From: Epichloe hybrida
Taxonomy: Eukaryota; Ascomycota; Sordariomycetes; Hypocreales; Clavicipitaceae
NCBI GenBank assembly: GCA_019022495.1
Contig: JAFEKR010000002.1
Coordinates: 2,232,001-2,296,000 of the forward strand
DNA: 64,000 nucleotides
Reading direction: 5' to 3'
The notes beneath the pieces are model-generated. The model did no database searches, was not told the origin of the DNA, and saw only the letters and a program-made list of their open reading frames with translations. The first letter of the stretch is position 1. Each line of letters begins with the position of its first letter. A program made the position numbers and the translations under genes. This document shows, piece by piece, positions 34,244 to 48,023 of the stretch.

Positions 34244-34769
34244 AGGTAAGAAGGGGGGTTTTTTTTTTCTTTTTTTTTTCTTTTGGCATATCAGCAAGGC
34301 CGGCATGCATATTGCTTGGATTTCATTCGCAGGGACACGAGACCCAAGATGGGTGGTGACAAATTTATGGGTTTTTATTTTTATTTTTACTAGTTTACGA
34401 TTACGTGTCTTGCGACATGGGACTCTTTGGCGTTTGAGGATTCTTACTGCCATGGCTGAAGACGTACAAGGCTCTTCTAGAAAGAAATGAGCATTAGACG
34501 ATATCAACATGAATACAAGAGAAGCGAAGGATTGACAAGGAAATGAAGTGCCGTGCCACACACAATACGGACTAGAGCCGGGCGGCTAGACTCGGCGCGG
34601 GGTAATTACATGTACATGTATAGACTGACTGATAGTGCAGTAGGGGGTTACATGTATGTGACATGTGACATGTGACAGTTGAGCAACCAAGACCTCGATG
34701 TTATCACCCACCAACTTCCCTCCTCCCACCTCCCACCTCCCACCTCCCACTTCCCAACCCCCATCCATC
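34244..34769. other. Intergenic region
   Basis: 3' flank of the sirtuin gene and promoter of the aminotransferase gene. CCCACCT repeats lie at about 34726-34755 just before the start codon; on the opposite strand these are G-rich. Confidence 0.5.
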
Positions 34770-36278
34770 ATGGCCCACGGCGAAACTCTGGCCGTGAGGG
34801 GCAAACCTGATGCCGAGCGCAGACCGTTCGGCAGTGAGTGGAAGAAGGAATTTCTATTTGATCCGACGTGGCGGAACCTGAATCACGGTATGGGCTCCGC
34901 ACGCAACGAGACGATGGACCCTGCTTAATACTTGAGTCAAGGTTCGTTCGGCACATACCCGCTGCACATCCGCGACAAGATGCGCGGCTATCAGGACCAG
35001 GCGGAGGCGCGGCCGGACCAGTTCATCCGCTACGACCAGCCCAGGCTCCTCGACGAAGCCCGCGCAGCGGTGGCCAGGCTGGTCAAGGCGCCGGTCGACA
35101 CGGTCGTGTTCGTGGGCAACGCGACCGAGGGGGTCAACACGGTGCTGCGGAACCTCGCGTGGGCCGAGGACGGCAGGGACGTCATCCTGAGCTTCTCGAC
35201 CGTGTACGAGGGTTGCGGCAAGGCGGCCGACTACCTGGTCGAGTACTTCGGGGGGCCGCGGGGCCCCGGGCTCGAGCACAGGAGCATCGACATGGCGTAC
35301 CCGGCCGAGGACCACGAGGTGACGGCGGCGTTCCGCGAGGCGGTGCGGCGGGTGCGGGACGACGACGGGAAGCGCGCGAGGGTGGCCGTGCTGGACGTCG
35401 TGTCGTCCCGGCCGGGCGTCGCGTTCCCCTGGGTCGACGTGGTGGCGGCGTGCCGGGAGCTCGGCGTGCTCTCGCTCGTCGACGGCGCGCAGGGCGTCGG
35501 CATGGTTCCCCTCGACCTGGGCGCCGCGGACCCGGACTTCTTCGTCTCCAACTGCCACAAGTGGCTGCACGTCCCGAGGGGATGCGCCGTCCTCTACACG
35601 CCCGAGAGGAACCAGGGCCTCCTGCGCACGACGCTGGCCACGAGCCACGGGTACACGCCGAGGAGGAGGAGGAGGAGGAGGAGGAGGAGGGATGACGACG
35701 ACGACGATGACGACGACGACGAGACGACGACGACGACGACGCCGCTGCCGCCCAAGAGCGCCGACAAGAGCGCGTACGTGAGCAACTTTGAGTTCGTGGG
35801 CACGAGGGACAACGCGCCGTACCTGTGCGTAAAGGACGCCATCGCGTGGCGAGAGGACGTCTGCGGCGGCGAGGACAAGGTGCTGGAGTACCTCTGGGCC
35901 CTCAACAAGAAGGGCATCAGGTTGGTCGCCGACGCCCTGGGCACCGAGCATCTCGACAACGCAAAGGGCACCCTGACCGACTGCGCCATGGGCAACGTCG
36001 CCCTGCCCGTGTGGGCGGGCGGCAGGGGAGCCGGCGCCAAGGAGACGGACGTGGTGGTTCCCGAGGAGCACAGGGACACGGTGCTGCAGTGGATGGCCGA
36101 GACGCTGGTCAGGGACTACAGGACCTTCATGTCGCAGTTCATCATGGGGGACCGGTACTGGGTGCGCCTGAGTGCGCAGATCTACCTCGACGAGGGCGAC
36201 TACGAGGCTGGCGCGGCGATCCTGAAGGAGCTTTGCGGGAGGATCGGGAAACGGGAGTATCTCAAGGAAGTGAGTTGA
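34770..36278 (+). CDS. Class V PLP-dependent aminotransferase/lyase (isopenicillin-N-epimerase-like or Egt2-like)
   Basis: Exons 34770-34887 and 34942-36278; 54-bp intron (GTATGG...TCAAG) that joins NLNH-GSFGTYP in frame. Product 484 residues. The N-terminus (FDPTWRNLNHGSFGTYP) is the family's substrate-side motif. FVGNATEGVNTVL binds PLP phosphate, LVDGAQGVG holds the ring-contact Asp, and Lys246 in SNCHKWLHVPRG is the Schiff-base lysine. The same fold serves isopenicillin-N epimerases, cysteine desulfhydrases and fungal Egt2, the C-S lyase of ergothioneine synthesis. The motifs do not decide between them; no egt1 or penicillin genes are nearby. Oddities: composition is far more GC-rich than neighbouring genes, and a homopolymer insertion (10 Arg, 10 Asp, then Thr, about residues 280-308) is encoded by runs of AGG, GAC and ACG at 35661-35740. 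Confidence 0.85.
35661..35742 (+). repeat. Coding trinucleotide runs (AGG)n-(GAC)n-(ACG)n
   Basis: Three adjacent trinucleotide runs inside the aminotransferase gene encode Arg10-Asp10-Glu-Thr6. They fall just after the HKW Schiff-base region, in a stretch where the family normally has a loop. Confidence 0.9.
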
Positions 36279-37293
36279 GTTTAGACTTTTGTTGTTGGTT
36301 TACTTGGATATCGCGGGTAGAGTAATTCGTAGTCAGAGTTTCACTCATCCCCCTCCCCTCCCCTGGGCCGTCTGGGGCTTGGAGGCGACTTGCATGGTCA
36401 GACTTGTATTGCAACAATGGGCATATGGCCTGGTTGGGTTTGGTTGCACGGTTGCTGTGGTGAAACCCACGGATTTTTATTTCCCGGGAGCGAGCGGGGC
36501 CAAGATGGTGGATTCGCACGAGCAGAAGAACTTGTCAGATTGAATATTCATTGCAACAAAGTCGCTTCAGGAAAGTATCACATGGTCGGTCCCCTTGGTA
36601 ATTAATAATAAAAAAACCCCGATTCCCCGCCCGCCCCCCCCCCTTTCTCCCCCTTGTTCGTGCGCTCGATCCGCCCGTCTCCACCCTCGGGCATTGTCTG
36701 CAAGTCAGATCCTTTCCTTCCCGACGCCTCTTAGCCAATCGACCCCCACCCCCCGGTCCCCTCCACCCCGGTTTGACAAAGCGGAGCCTCCTTGTGTTTG
36801 AACGACCCGACCCCCTGGTGCGGGCGACGACGTTCAACGTCCCATGTAAAAATAGGCGGTTAAAACAAAACGGACAATGTTGCCGCCACCGTCTCCTTGA
36901 GGTCCCTGCGTTAAAATGGCTGGACTGAAGACGGAACATGAGGAAGAACCGAACTTACTTCTGGTTCTGCCCTCTCTCTCCTTTGTCATAGTATTCTTTT
37001 TTTTTTTTTTTTTTTTAAAAAAATCATCTGCGTTTTCTTCGTTCCTTTGGCCAGTCCATTTTATCGAGAGCCAAATTCTCTACAAGTCGCCTTCCTTCAT
37101 TTTTCTCGACTGCGTCGAATCGCATGTTCAGATATTTTCTTACCCTTCGCTAGCACTGGCCACCTGGCGTGAGCCTCTTTTCTCACTTAAATACCACTTG
37201 TTAACGTTTTCCTTGCATCTACGACGAGTCCCCCCCAGTGTCTCCGTTAATAATATCCCTCTTCAATTTCTAATTTTTTTTTTTTCCCTCACG
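36279..37293. other. Intergenic region, aspartic-protease promoter and leader
   Basis: An ORF open from 36916 runs into the protease frame but has no protein-like content. CT-rich runs and T homopolymers (about 36997-37016 and 37273-37285) suggest a typical long fungal leader before the ATG at 37294. Confidence 0.5.
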
Positions 37294-38990
37294 ATGCATT
37301 CTCAGTCATTGCTCGTCCTCTTCTGCACACTCTTTTCGCTGGTGTCCTTGTCTGCGGCGGACATTCAGAAACGTTCGTTCGCTGTCGAGAGGGTCAGGAA
37401 CCCTGGCTTTACAGGACGGAATGGCCCGCGGGCCCTGGTGAAGACGTATAGAAAGTTCAACATGGCGCTGCCGCAGGGCCTGCTGGACGCCATGGCGGCG
37501 CAGGAGAAGAAGGAGGTGGCGGCGGCCCAGCAGAAGCGGCACACGAAGGGACCGTTTAGATATGTTGGCCGGAGCGAGGCCCATCGGAGAGGACTCGTGG
37601 ACGACCTGCTGACTAGTCTTGGTGTGGGAGATGGAAACCAGAATGGTGGCGGCCGGAATGGCAGACAAAATGGTGGCGGCCAGGCTGGGAATGGCAACCG
37701 CAGCAACGGAAACAAGGGTGGTCGGAACGGAAACCAAAACGGCAGCCTCAGCAGCGGAGGACAAACCGGAAACAGGGGCAATCGGATAGATGCTGCCAAC
37801 AGGGGCAATCGGAATAGCGGCAACAGGAATAATGGCAATGGCAATGGCAATGCCATTGGCGGCGGCAATGCAAGAAACACCACCGCGCAAGCCCCCAACA
37901 ACAACAACAGGAACTCGACAAATCAAGTGGGAAGTGTGGCCGCCCTGCCCGAGAAAAACGACGTCGAGTTCATCTCCCCAGTCAAGATCGGCGGACAAAC
38001 CGTCAATCTCGACTTCGACACGGGCTCGTCCGATCTCTGGGTCTTCAACAAGCAGCTGGACCCGGCCCTCGCGGCCAACCACAGGATCTTCGATGCCGCC
38101 AAGTCGGCCTCGTTCAAGCCCATGCAGGGCGCCACCTTCCGGATCACGTACGGCGACGGCTCCGGCGCACAAGGCAACGTCGGCACCGACGTGGTCGACG
38201 TCGGCGGCGCGTCCTTTGCCAACCAGGCCGTCGAGCTCGCCACGGCCGTGTCCCAGCAGTTTGTCATGGACCAGGGCAGCGACGGCCTCATGGGCCTGGC
38301 CTTTTCCCAGATCAACACGGTCAAGCCCCAGAAGCAGAAGACCTTCTTCGACAACATCAAGGCCGACCTCGCCGAGCCCGTCTTCACGGCCGACCTGAGG
38401 AAGAACGCGCCCGGCACCTACTCGTTCGGCACCATCGACAGGACCAAGTTCCAGGGCGAGCTGACCTGGATCCCCGTCAACACGACAAAGGGCTTCTGGC
38501 AGTTCGGCAGCGAGAGCTTCGCCGTCAACGGCGGACAGGCGCAGCCCTCGGCGTCGGGTGGCCAGGCCATCGCCGACACGGGCACGACGCTCATCCTGGC
38601 CGATGCGAAAGCCGTCACGGCCTACTACGCCCAGGTCCAGGGCGCGCAGAACGATCCCCAGGTCGGCGGTTTCACCTTCCCCTGCAACGCCAAGTTGCCC
38701 GACTTGGCGCTTGACGTGGGCAACGTCTACATGGCCAAGATTTCTGGAAACGACATCAACTTTGCCCAGGTCGGCGACGGCAGTATGTGTTTTCCTGCAG
38801 TTTCCCCCCATTTCCCCCCCATTTTGGTACAATTTTGGCGCAAACACTGACACCGTGTGTAGCCTGCTTTGGTGGCGTGCAGGCAACGCCCCCGGGGCAA
38901 ATGGGCATCTATGGCGACATCTTCTTCAAGTCCCAGTTTGTCGTGTTCAACGCAGGCAACAACACTCTGGGCATGGCACCGCATGCATAG
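37294..38990 (+). CDS. Secreted pepsin-like aspartic protease (A1) with Asn/Gly-rich linker
   Basis: Exons 37294-38782 and 38863-38990; 80-bp intron (GTATGT...TGTAG, branch CTGAC). Product 538 residues. The ATG at 37294 starts a signal peptide (MHSQSLLVLFCTLFSLVSLSAAD). The prosegment has basic sites such as QKR and KRH. Residues about 112-208 are an unusual Asn/Gly/Arg-rich low-complexity linker between prosegment and enzyme. The catalytic domain has Asp242 in DTGSSDLW, the Tyr flap in ITYGDGS, and Asp428 in IADTGTTLI. It ends with GDIFFKSQFVVFNAGNNTLGMAPHA, the usual end of penicillopepsins. Without splicing the frame stops at 38850 and loses the final strand, so the intron is well supported. 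Mature enzyme length fits penicillopepsin/endothiapepsin. Confidence 0.93.
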
Positions 38991-39458
38991 ATGGCGTGCT
39001 GGTAAATCATGATGAACGCGAGTGTATATATATATATATATATATATATATGAATGAAGAATTGTTAAAACAATTCCCGTTGATTTTTTTTTAGATTTTT
39101 TTTTTTTAGTTTCCTACCTTTTCAAGCTCGCCCATCGATGGCATTGTGCTGCTAAGAATCGTGGCGCATGACGATGAGAGATGTAAGCAGCCATAACTTT
39201 CCAGGAAACATGAATGACCAATCAATTGATTCCACATACCTCCCTCCTTCTTCGTGTGGCTTGAGACTTGGTCTCAAGCCCATCCCATGAAGTGAAGTGA
39301 CATCTCTTGCACTTCTTCCCTGCCAAGTGATATAAAAGCCTTTCGTCGCCCACAGAAAACTTTCTTTTTCTTCCCCCGCCCACCCGGTCCAGATCCCGGC
39401 CACGTAAAAACCACACCAACCCGAAAAGAACTCACGGCCCGCCGCATCGCTCCCAAAC
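38991..39458. other. Intergenic region with (TA)n microsatellite
   Basis: (TA)n of about 14 units at 39024-39051 lies 34 bp after the protease stop. The right part (39326-39458) is CT/CA-rich with GATATAAAAG at about 39328, which looks like a promoter and leader for the small gene at 39459. Confidence 0.55.
39024..39051. repeat. (TA)n microsatellite
   Basis: About 14 consecutive TA dinucleotides downstream of the aspartic protease gene. Confidence 0.95.
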
Positions 39459-39662
39459 ATGGGTTCATCGCACAGCCCGCCGGGCTCCGAGCAAGCGCCC
39501 AAAGTAGGCCTCGGAAGCACCAGCCGTCTCGGAGGAATGGCCACGGCCGTGGGCTACGGCGGCTGGGGCCCGAGCGCTGAACCGCAGGGTGCGAATCGCG
39601 GTATGAAGTTTCCGCCGCGGGATGTGGGGGCGGAGCAGAAGGAGCAGAAGGCTTCGGGGTGA
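39459..39662 (+). CDS. Small Gly/Pro-rich protein, possibly N-myristoylated
   Basis: A 67-residue single-exon ORF starting MGSSHSPPGSEQAPKVGL and ending EQKEQKASG. The start has a Gly2-x-x-x-Ser6 pattern compatible with N-myristoylation, and a TATA-like and CA-rich leader precedes it. Composition (VGYGGWGPSAEPQGANRG, MKFPPRD) looks like a real small protein rather than random sequence. No family recognised. The ORF is short and could be chance. Confidence 0.4.
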   Translation: MGSSHSPPGSEQAPKVGLGSTSRLGGMATAVGYGGWGPSAEPQGANRGMKFPPRDVGAEQKEQKASG

Positions 39663-40120
39663 AATGGGGCGAGAACGACTTGACTGGGGCCGGAGAGACC
39701 CGGGCTCTGTAGTTTGTAGCGACGACGTGATGTTGATTTGATTGGAAGATGAACTCGTTGGTTTTGTGTCCGATGTGATGAATCGTATTGAGATATGCTG
39801 GAGTCTAGACGCTTGGCGCTTGGTTTGGTTGTACAATGGCATTTTCGACTTTGACAAAGCATCTCCAACATTTGCAATAAGCTCTAATGCCATTATGACA
39901 CGACAGTTGCCTCTCCTGGTTTCTCCGAGCATCCAACAGTTCAAGAACAGATAGCCCACCCCGACCCCCCCGCCTCTCATGCACTCCAAGGATGATGATG
40001 ATGGAATATTCTCCACAACATTAATCGCTGATACATCAATCACATCGTACGGGGTATAAAGTCTTCCGAATATTTAAAGGCAGCCGCCAATTGGAAATTT
40101 CAAGGCCAAGCAAGGACATG
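39663..40120. other. Convergent intergenic region
   Basis: 3' flank of the small ORF and of the Zn2Cys6 regulator. No coding signal. Confidence 0.6.
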
Positions 40121-42865
40121 CTATGAAGAAACAGGGCCATCAGTTCCACACACTGTTATCGGCTCTGTTATGGAAGCCTCTGGGCCGTGTCGCATCACAG
40201 CTGCCGCTTGAGCAAAGAAGGAGTTGGTGCGAATTGTCGCGGCTCGTATCATTGCCCTTGTTGGGATGTGGTCCGTCATGGATATTCTGTTGACCTTGAC
40301 CCGGAAATCCTCCAACAGCTTGTGCGCTGCTTCAATGTGTGCTCTGTCACCCGCCATGAGGAAAAGGTACACGAGAAAATTTCCACAGAGGATTAATTGA
40401 GATCGTGCATCTGTATTATCAATGACAAAAATGGTTAGCATGTTTTCTTTTATCCCCTCCATCGCCAATGAGAAAAAAAAAAAAAAGGAAAAAAAGAGGG
40501 GAAAAAAAAAGGTGAGCTGTCATCAAAACAACTTACGGCGTCCCCAAAAGCCTCGGAAATCTCCCATGTTAATGCTGACGAAGAACTCTGTGAATTGGGT
40601 AAAGTCTGCGAGAGCGTAGGCGAACCATTGGCGCAGGTTCGAATTGGGTTGTGATTTGGCCGCCTTGGTGGCAGGATGCATCAGAGCCCGGTAGAGAAGA
40701 ACCTTGATTGCATAGAACGTCAAATGCAGCGGACCTAGTAGCGCCATGGTTAGGGAAAATGAAATTGACATCACCGAGAACAAATCAGCATCGTTGATGT
40801 CGCGCGACTCACAGTTGAAGCATGAAACCATAGGATCCCGGTTTCGTGGGACAACCAAGCATGAAGGAATCAGACTTGGCCAATTCTTTAACTTGTCGTG
40901 TATATCTGCGAGGCGCTCACGGGTCTGCAATCGACCATATGGATCGTGCATCTGAGGATTCACGACTTGGCTGAATGGGCGTGTTGTTGTTGTTGTCAGT
41001 GCTTAAACTTCTGCCACCTTCTCACCGCCCCCAGACAAGTACAGTAAGCAGGTAGGAGCACGCAGACGGAAGAAACTTACAAGCTTGAGTCCAGAACAGT
41101 CCGTAGGTATCGGGTCATTTTAATGTACTCTAAAAATCTAGCACCTGAAGACACATCAAAGTACGCGTTCTGGACATCGACGAGGTATCGCAAATCGTCA
41201 GGAACGTCTTCATCACAGCGTAGATCCTCTATATCGACGGGCGCGGTGTTGAAAGAGGTCGCACTGATGTGAGGAGGGTTTCCAAGGGAGATGGCGGCCC
41301 AGCAATCAGTGACGAAAGTCGACCACCACAATTTCTTCCGCAACTTCTTCTCTACGGGCTCCAAGTTCCAGTCTGTGGGGTTTAGGTGAAGGCCAATGAG
41401 TTGTGCGCAAGCCGTGGCCTGCGCCGCAAGTGTAAATGTTGAAGGGGCTTCCATGGCATCAATAGAGGGTGGTTGGACGTGGATCAGGAGCAGACATGCC
41501 TGGACTACGAACAAGTTCGGGTTCTCAACTTCTCTGCGAAGAGCTATGTGAGCTTGGTCGACGATCTCGTGCTGATGAAAGGGGAAGGGGTCTCCATTCC
41601 GTGTCGCAGGGTCCTCCGTCCAGAAGACAGAGGCTAATGCATACACTGCTCCACGCAAACACGCAGGTATTGACTTCCTATTGCTAGCATACCGGCGGAG
41701 AAAGCGAACTTTGGACAAGAGTGGCAAGACAGGATGCACGTGCCTGAAGTACAGCCGAACAAGGACGTCTGCGTGAGGCCATACTTTTGTCTCAATGGCG
41801 TCCGAGGCTTCCTCCCTAGACAGGTTGGTGTGTTTCGGGTGTCCCATGGACAAGAACAAAAAGTGCTGTGGTAGGTCATCCAAGTCAGAACCACCGCGGT
41901 GGATTTGAACGACATTGGCGTCTACGGTGGATGTTTCGCTCAAGATCCCATAGCTAAACCCGTCAAGAACAAAGGGATCTTGCTCTGCCGTACTGCCTAG
42001 GAAGTATGTTGACCGTCCTGGGTTGTCCTCTAGAGTATAGGCTGTGCCGTTTACTGACGATTCGGGAGAGTTCAGAGCTGGCTGCACGATGTCCATGCTC
42101 ATGACGGCCGAGTCCGGCTCTGACTTGATCTGTCTATCCTGGATGAAGCCATACGATGAGTACCCGATGGATGTTGGTTCATGACCAAATCGTGAAGAGT
42201 ACTCGCTGGCCGCAGAAGCAGAGGGTGAAGTGACAGTCCGGGGACTCGATTTTGCCGTATTGGGACTCCCCAAGCCCTCAGTCTGCTCCCGATCTCTTGA
42301 TCCACCAGATATCGCATGATCATAACTGGAGTGTGACCGGGCCAACGCTGCCTCCCCTGCGGCAGTAGATTGACAAATGATGCCTCTTGTCTTGCAGAAC
42401 ACGCCTAGATGAGAGTCAGCCTTGAGCATATGAGATTCCCAATGACAATGAAGACGTAAAAATGGGTACGTCCACGAGTATAAATCTCATGGCGTTGAGG
42501 GAGTTTGAAGGTGGGCAGCCATGTCAAGCAACAACGACTCGAGCATGGTAAGGGCCTAGGAAGAGAAGGAAGAGGGGGGGGGGGGGGGCCCGAGATGAAA
42601 ACTCACATGGAGGCTCAGTCGTGATGATACACGCCGTCTTCCGGCGGCGACAGGCATCGCAAGGACGGCTCTTGCGACTTCTTCTCTCCCTGGGTACACC
42701 AAAGGTGCTCTGTATCACAAACTTGCGGGGGCGGTTGTAGCCTCCTGGCTCGGAGGCAACCTCAGACCGATCAGCCGGGACAGGAACGGGAGTTGGAGCA
42801 TGAAAATGATGAGCAGGCACAGGCACAGAACCCGGGGCGATGGACTCGGAGCTGTCGCCATCCAT
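40121..42865 (-). CDS. Zn2Cys6 transcription factor with fungal-specific regulatory domain
   Basis: Five exons on the minus strand: 42865-42607, 42404-41081, 40970-40813, 40734-40537 and 40410-40121. Introns of 202, 110, 78 and 126 bp all have GT...AG ends, and phases close exactly to 742 residues. Exon 1 ends in the DNA-binding domain RKSRPCDACRRRKTACIITT; the cluster is completed across intron 1 by EPPCVFCKTRGIIC, giving all six Cys. Exons 2-5 hold the middle homology region: VLVRLYFRHVHPVLPLLSK, LWWSTFVTDCWAAISLGNPP, and later LTFYAIKVLLYRALMHPATK. Between lies Ser/Pro-rich sequence. The start is the first ATG before the basic region; upstream codons lack ATG. Intron 3 (78 bp) is in phase and stop-free, so its retention would insert 26 residues. 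Target genes unknown; the nearest enzyme genes are THI4 and the isomerase/kinase group 3-7 kb away. Confidence 0.88.
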
Positions 42866-46072
<3,207 letters not shown>

Positions 46073-46569
46073 CTGAAGAGTTGTGATCATGTTTGGATAT
46101 AGTACCACGGAAGGATGCCATGATTGTTGATACATCACGGGGATCGCGTGTACCGGTTTGAAAATTGGATGTCTGGACTCGTGTTAGATGCATGGTCTCC
46201 AACTCTGCTATCGTGGGGAGATGGTTTTATCAAACAAGATGGTATCTCAAAGTGGTATGGACAGGTAGGCAGTGCAGGATTGACAGAATCAAAAGTGACA
46301 AGACGGGATTGGAGTATTTTGCAAGTATTTTGCAAGAAGGGTCGAGTTGTGCGCGTTGTGTGAGTTGTATGAGGGGTTTTATATTATCGCTCCTTCATGG
46401 CCCATGGGGCCTCATGGCGGGGCGTGAAATATTCCGACGCAGCAGCACTGGCAAGTGTAGCTAGCACTGGAGTACGGAGTAAGCAGCAGGCAAACATGTT
46501 GTTATAATCGCCCCACCCTGCGCGCATCGCAACACGTTGTTGCCTTGTGGACCGTGGTCCTGGACTCCC
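46073..46569. other. thi4 promoter region and 3' flank of the TIM-like gene
   Basis: No gene seen. A TACGGAGTA copy lies at 46473-46481. A TTTTGCAAGTATTTTGCAAG direct repeat occurs near 46317-46336. Confidence 0.5.
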
Positions 46570-47343
46570 CTACGCCTCAGCAACCTCTTGAATTGTCTTG
46601 ACAAACCTCTCGGGATCATGTCCGAAGCGTCCCAGAAACAGTCCATCCAGACCTGACTTCAACTGCGCATACAAGCCGGGTCCTGCGCTCCCACCGTACA
46701 CAATCCTCGTAACGCCCTCCCTTGACTTGACACAGCCGAGCTGCCGAATGCCCTCAACCACCCCCAGCACATGCTCTTCACCAGCAGGCTCGCTCGCACC
46801 AATTGCCCAGACCGGCTCATACGCAAGCGCGACCTCTGCGGCGGGAGACACGCCCGCCAGAACTGCCTCGACCTGTGCGCGACACTCACCAACCGCCAGG
46901 GCGATACCCCCCCTCGTCTGCTCCCCCACGCACACCAGAGGGACCATGCCGTTCCTGCTCACCGCTGCAGCCTTTTTCGCCACGACCGCATCGTCCTCGC
47001 CAAACAGTCTCCTCCGCTCCGCGTGTCCGACTTCGACAATCCGGACGCCCACTTCGCTGAGCACCGCGGGGCTGACCTCGCCCGTGAACGCGCCGCTGTC
47101 TTCCCAGTGGCAATCCTGCGCGCCCGGCCAGACGGGCACCGGGGACGTCTTGACCTGCTCTGCCGTCTCGGCGAGGGACACAAAGTCGGGAATGATGAAG
47201 ATGTCGACGTGGGCGAGGGATGAAGGCGCAAGCTTGCCGAGGCGTTCCAGAAAGCCCTCCGTGACTTGGCGGTTGCGAGATAGCGAGAAGTACATCTTTG
47301 TAGAGAGGCCGACGAGCCGGCGATTGCGCGGTGTTGCTGCCAT
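46570..47343 (-). CDS. TIM-family sugar-phosphate isomerase (possible L-erythrulose-1-phosphate isomerase, EryH-like)
   Basis: Single exon on the minus strand, 257 residues from the ATG at 47343 (MAATPRNRRLVGLSTKMYFS). The ORF is open further upstream, but that part is low-complexity Lys/Phe. Triosephosphate-isomerase fold motifs: substrate Lys in STKMYFS (canonical TIM has NWKMN here, so Asn is replaced by Thr), His in VEVGHAERRRLFGE (canonical IGHSERR), Glu in ALAYEPVWAIG, and the phosphate loops RIVYGGSAGPG and GLDGLFLGRFGHDP. Catalytic Lys, His and Glu are all present, so it should be active. The altered N-terminal motif, divergence from housekeeping TIM, and its location beside RpiB and DhaK genes suggest it acts on a different ketose phosphate. 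Substrate is inferred. Confidence 0.85.
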   Translation of the reverse strand: MAATPRNRRLVGLSTKMYFSLSRNRQVTEGFLERLGKLAPSSLAHVDIFIIPDFVSLAETAEQVKTSPVPVWPGAQDCHWEDSGAFTGEVSPAVLSEVGVRIVEVGHAERRRLFGEDDAVVAKKAAAVSRNGMVPLVCVGEQTRGGIALAVGECRAQVEAVLAGVSPAAEVALAYEPVWAIGASEPAGEEHVLGVVEGIRQLGCVKSREGVTRIVYGGSAGPGLYAQLKSGLDGLFLGRFGHDPERFVKTIQEVAEA

Positions 47344-48023
47344 GCTAGCTGATTCTCCGAATAACAGATGAGTTTTCTTCTTCTTCTTCTTTATTTTTTT
47401 TTGCAAATCTTCATTTGATATCGTGAAAAAGAAGAGAGAAAAAAACGCCTTGTGGCGGGATCCCAAATTCAAACGATATCGATTGGGAACATAGAAAATT
47501 CTTTCCCAGCCCGGAGATCTGCAATTACACCTGCCTTGCTCTACAGTACACTTTTTTGCTTGAGGAACCGGAATAGGCTGTTCGAGTTCTGCTTCCTACA
47601 TGACCTTGTCTCCAAGAACAAGAAAAACCTCGGACCAGACTGACATTGCGGGCCGGTGGCTTTCCTCTTTGGGAAAACCGGCAGCCCTCCGGAGTAAAAT
47701 GAGCGGGATGCCAAGACCAGACCCTTTGCATGTCAACTTATGTCAACTTGGCACCGTTGAGACATCCTTCCTCGGACATCACTCCGCTGGCTGCTGAAAG
47801 AAGAAGCGTCTTTATCTTTATTTGCCGCAGGCAGTCGAGTATCATGTCCGAATCTGATCGGTGCGATTACTGCTATGCCTTGTCTAGGACCGATCTTTGT
47901 CGCTGCTATTTCTCCTCCTCTTCACATCTGCCTCGATGTCCATCATCTCTTTCCCCACTGCCTTTCTAGGTTGATCATTACCGTTGCCCCAACACTTGAT
48001 TGTCGTCTTGCACAACGCTCAAG
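47344..48023. other. Intergenic region between two isomerase genes
   Basis: About 680 bp, no gene seen; (CTT)n and poly-T at 47376-47402 belong to the leader of the TIM-like gene. Confidence 0.5.

Noticed and set aside
36916..37293. N-terminal extension of the aspartic protease
   Set aside because: Low-complexity Phe-rich sequence from leader DNA; the ATG at 37294 begins a proper signal peptide.
40121..42865. The Zn2Cys6 protein as the dedicated regulator of the erythrulose-type cluster
   Set aside because: Yarrowia has such a regulator in its erythritol cluster, but here thi4 lies between and nothing in the sequence links them.
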